A stretch of DNA of 7,944 nt from Tatlockia sp. (GTDB taxonomy: Bacteria > Cyanobacteriota > Cyanobacteriia > Cyanobacteriales > Chroococcidiopsidaceae), in the NCBI GenBank assembly GCA_013698215.1, contig JACCVJ010000639.1, forward strand, positions 1 to 7,944, given 5' to 3'. Position numbers and translations under genes: made by a program. The notes under the pieces were generated by a model. The model made no database searches. It was not told the origin of the DNA and saw only the letters and a list, made by a program, of their open reading frames with translations. Shown here piece by piece: positions 6,663 to 7,944 of the stretch (within the stretch, counting starts at the first letter, position 1; every line of letters begins with the position of its first letter).

Positions 6663-7368
6663 AACATTTAAACAACAATCTGAGCAAATTTGCCAGTTAT
6701 ACCAGCAGGCTCAAGAATTAAACAGCAATAACATACATATCATAAGTACTGATGAGATGACGGGTATTCAGGCTCTGGAGAGAGCATATCCAACAGATAC
6801 AGTGAAACCAGGGAAAATCGAATTTCAAGAATTTGAATATATTCGACATGGAACGCTTTCTTTAATCGCATCATGGGATGTGGCATCCGGAGGGATATAT
6901 CATTCTACGATTAGTCCCACACGCAATGAAAACGATTTTAACCATCACATCGCTGCAATTATCGCTACCAAACCATCTGATGGATGGATTTTTGTCACCG
7001 ACCAACTTAATACTCATAAGTCTTCGTCCTTAGTCCGACTTATCGCAACCAATTGTGGTATTGATATCGATTTGGGGATTAAGGGGAAGTCTGGGATTTT
7101 ACATTCAATGAAGTCTCGTGCAGCCTTTTTGACTGATACAAGTCATCGCATCCACTTTGTCTATACTCCAAAACATAGCTCGTGGCTTAATCAAATTGAG
7201 TGTTGGTTCAGTATCCTGGCACGTCGTTTACTTCGGCGGGGTAATTTTACTTCAACGGGCGACCTTAAATCCAAAATTTTGCGCTTCATTGATTACTTTA
7301 ATCGTACATTTGCAAAGCCCTTTGTTTTGAAGTTTTTAGGCTACCCGAATCCTGCTTCAACTGATTAG
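6604..7368 (+). CDS. IS630 family transposase, C-terminal DDE catalytic frame
   Basis: This frame encodes the DDE catalytic domain of the IS630 transposase. The triad is complete: D50 (IISTDEMTG), D133 (FVTDQLNTHKS) and E199 (SWLNQIECWF). D133 and E199 are 66 residues apart, longer than the D34E of many IS630 members, and fit the subgroup with an insertion (DIDLGIKGKSGIL). The frame is open from 6598, after a TAA at 6595-6597. The GTG at 6604 has no ribosome binding site, so this half is probably made by a +1 shift from the upstream frame rather than by its own start. LKPHLSRYWLN at its beginning continues the conserved SVGRFLK...D of the first frame; a skip of one base at 6609 joins them exactly, giving a protein of about 418 residues. 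Either it is a programmed frameshift or a disabling one-base insertion. Confidence 0.85.
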   Translation: MMLKPHLSRYWLNANPQNPETFKQQSEQICQLYQQAQELNSNNIHIISTDEMTGIQALERAYPTDTVKPGKIEFQEFEYIRHGTLSLIASWDVASGGIYHSTISPTRNENDFNHHIAAIIATKPSDGWIFVTDQLNTHKSSSLVRLIATNCGIDIDLGIKGKSGILHSMKSRAAFLTDTSHRIHFVYTPKHSSWLNQIECWFSILARRLLRRGNFTSTGDLKSKILRFIDYFNRTFAKPFVLKFLGYPNPASTD

Positions 7369-7388
7369 TTATTTCTGCCCTAATGCAC
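7367..7388 (-). repeat. IS630 right terminal inverted repeat
   Basis: This is the reverse complement of the left repeat, with two mismatches and the same core. TA lies just outside at 7389-7390. It overlaps the transposase stop by two bases. It also supplies the last two codons and the stop of the truncated minus-strand gene on the right. Confidence 0.85.
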
Positions 7389-7907
7389 TAGTACCTTCTC
7401 TGAGTGTTGTTGCATAACTTCAGCCACAGCTTCAGCTAGACTAGCATCGACAAACTCCTCTCGAAAATACTGTTGCCAACCATTGGCTTCTTCTGATGCC
7501 TTTTTGGTGGGTACAGATTTTTTACTTGATTTGCTGTTACTAGGGGATGAGTTTTTCTCGCCTTGTGGCTTTTGAGGTTGTGGAGCAGCTTCAACAGTAA
7601 CGGTTACAGCATCGTCTAATTCTGCAAATGCCATTTTTTGAACCAGGTGTTCTGCCACATCAACAATAAATGGTATTTGTGAGATTGCTTCTACCTGTTT
7701 CGGAGCAACAGGTGTTGATTTTGGGGTTGCAACAGGCTTAATAGTGAAATCAACAGGAGTAAACAGGTCAATCACAGTTTTGAGGCTCTGGCGTTTATCC
7801 TGCACTAATTGGAGTTGAGCAGCTAGTCCAGCTTCTTGCACTGCTAAATCGGCATCAGCTTCTAATAGTTTGGCAACAGTTGGATCAGAGGATTGGGAGT
7901 TTTGCAC
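7380..7907 (-). CDS. Hypothetical cyanobacterial protein, C-terminus cut by IS630
   Basis: The function is not known. The 175-residue frame has three parts. Residues about 10-48 (VAKLLEADADLAVQEAGLAAQ...) look like an alpha-helical coiled coil. Residues about 55-140 are a Pro/Ser/Lys-rich linker with low complexity (SSPSNSKSSKKSVPTKK). Residues about 144-173 (WQQYFREEFVDASLAEAVAEVMQQHSEKVL) look like the first helices of a small globular, perhaps winged-helix, domain. The domain is cut off there: the final VH and the TAG stop come from the IS630 right repeat, so the original C-terminus is lost. The GTG start (7905-7907) has no clear ribosome binding site, and the frame stays open to the window edge, so the true start could be upstream. 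From memory, cyanobacteria carry similar proteins that continue into a conserved C-terminal DNA-binding-like domain; I hold this loosely. Confidence 0.6.
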   Translation of the reverse strand: MQNSQSSDPTVAKLLEADADLAVQEAGLAAQLQLVQDKRQSLKTVIDLFTPVDFTIKPVATPKSTPVAPKQVEAISQIPFIVDVAEHLVQKMAFAELDDAVTVTVEAAPQPQKPQGEKNSSPSNSKSSKKSVPTKKASEEANGWQQYFREEFVDASLAEAVAEVMQQHSEKVLVH

Positions 7908-7944
7908 CGTGAGTTTAAATAAAACAATACAACCTTTATAGCCT

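Larger units (their letters stand above)
6020..7388 (+). mobile_element. IS630-family insertion sequence, complete, 1369 bp
   Basis: Both ends are visible. Imperfect 22-bp terminal inverted repeats (6020-6041 and 7367-7388, 20 of 22 identical) share the core AGGGCAGAAATAACT. TA follows outside each end (6018-6019 and 7389-7390), as expected for the IS630/Tc1/mariner superfamily, which inserts at TA and duplicates it. Inside is one transposase gene in two overlapping frames. The stop of the second frame (7366-7368) overlaps the right repeat, so almost nothing but transposase is carried. The exact ISfinder name cannot be given. Both neighbouring genes are cut exactly at the element's borders. 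Confidence 0.9.

Noticed and set aside
6368..6667. Minus-strand 99-codon frame inside the transposase
   Set aside because: It lies opposite a clear transposase reading frame and resembles no passenger gene.

Overview
The window is chromosomal DNA from a cyanobacterium. The evidence is a BtpA-family gene (photosystem I biogenesis), a tandem rimO-crhR pair as known in Synechocystis, and the octamer GCGATCGC (HIP1) five times between 700 and 5400. The genus cannot be fixed from the sequence; a filamentous or Chroococcidiopsis-like species is a guess.

Positions 1-173 hold no gene but a dense set of G/C-rich inverted repeats downstream of btpA. A minus-strand btpA-family gene (174-1019) is separated by about 445 bp from the divergent rimO (1465-2790). 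That gap carries a plausible promoter, several small hairpins, and a 23-codon leader ORF that overlaps the rimO start. rimO is followed after 67 bp by a DEAD-box RNA helicase of the CrhR type (2858-4279), so the two probably form one operon. A hairpin separates crhR from a convergent aldo/keto reductase gene (4318-5268).

The right-hand third has been reshaped by transposition. A complete 1369-bp IS630-family element (6020-7388) has 22-bp imperfect terminal inverted repeats and TA on both sides; its transposase is split over two frames. On its left is the 3' part of a CPBP-type membrane protein gene with no start of its own and with the catalytic motif residues replaced. On its right is the 5' part of a cyanobacterial hypothetical gene, whose last two codons now come from the element. 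Both partial genes lie on the minus strand, and if the element is removed their reading frames join without a stop. Either one gene was interrupted, or, as I judge more likely, the element marks the join of a deletion or recombination that removed the end of one gene and the start of another.

I see no phage, CRISPR, toxin-antitoxin or defence system. The most informative regions are the IS630 junction, the frameshifted transposase, and the leader of the rimO-crhR operon.
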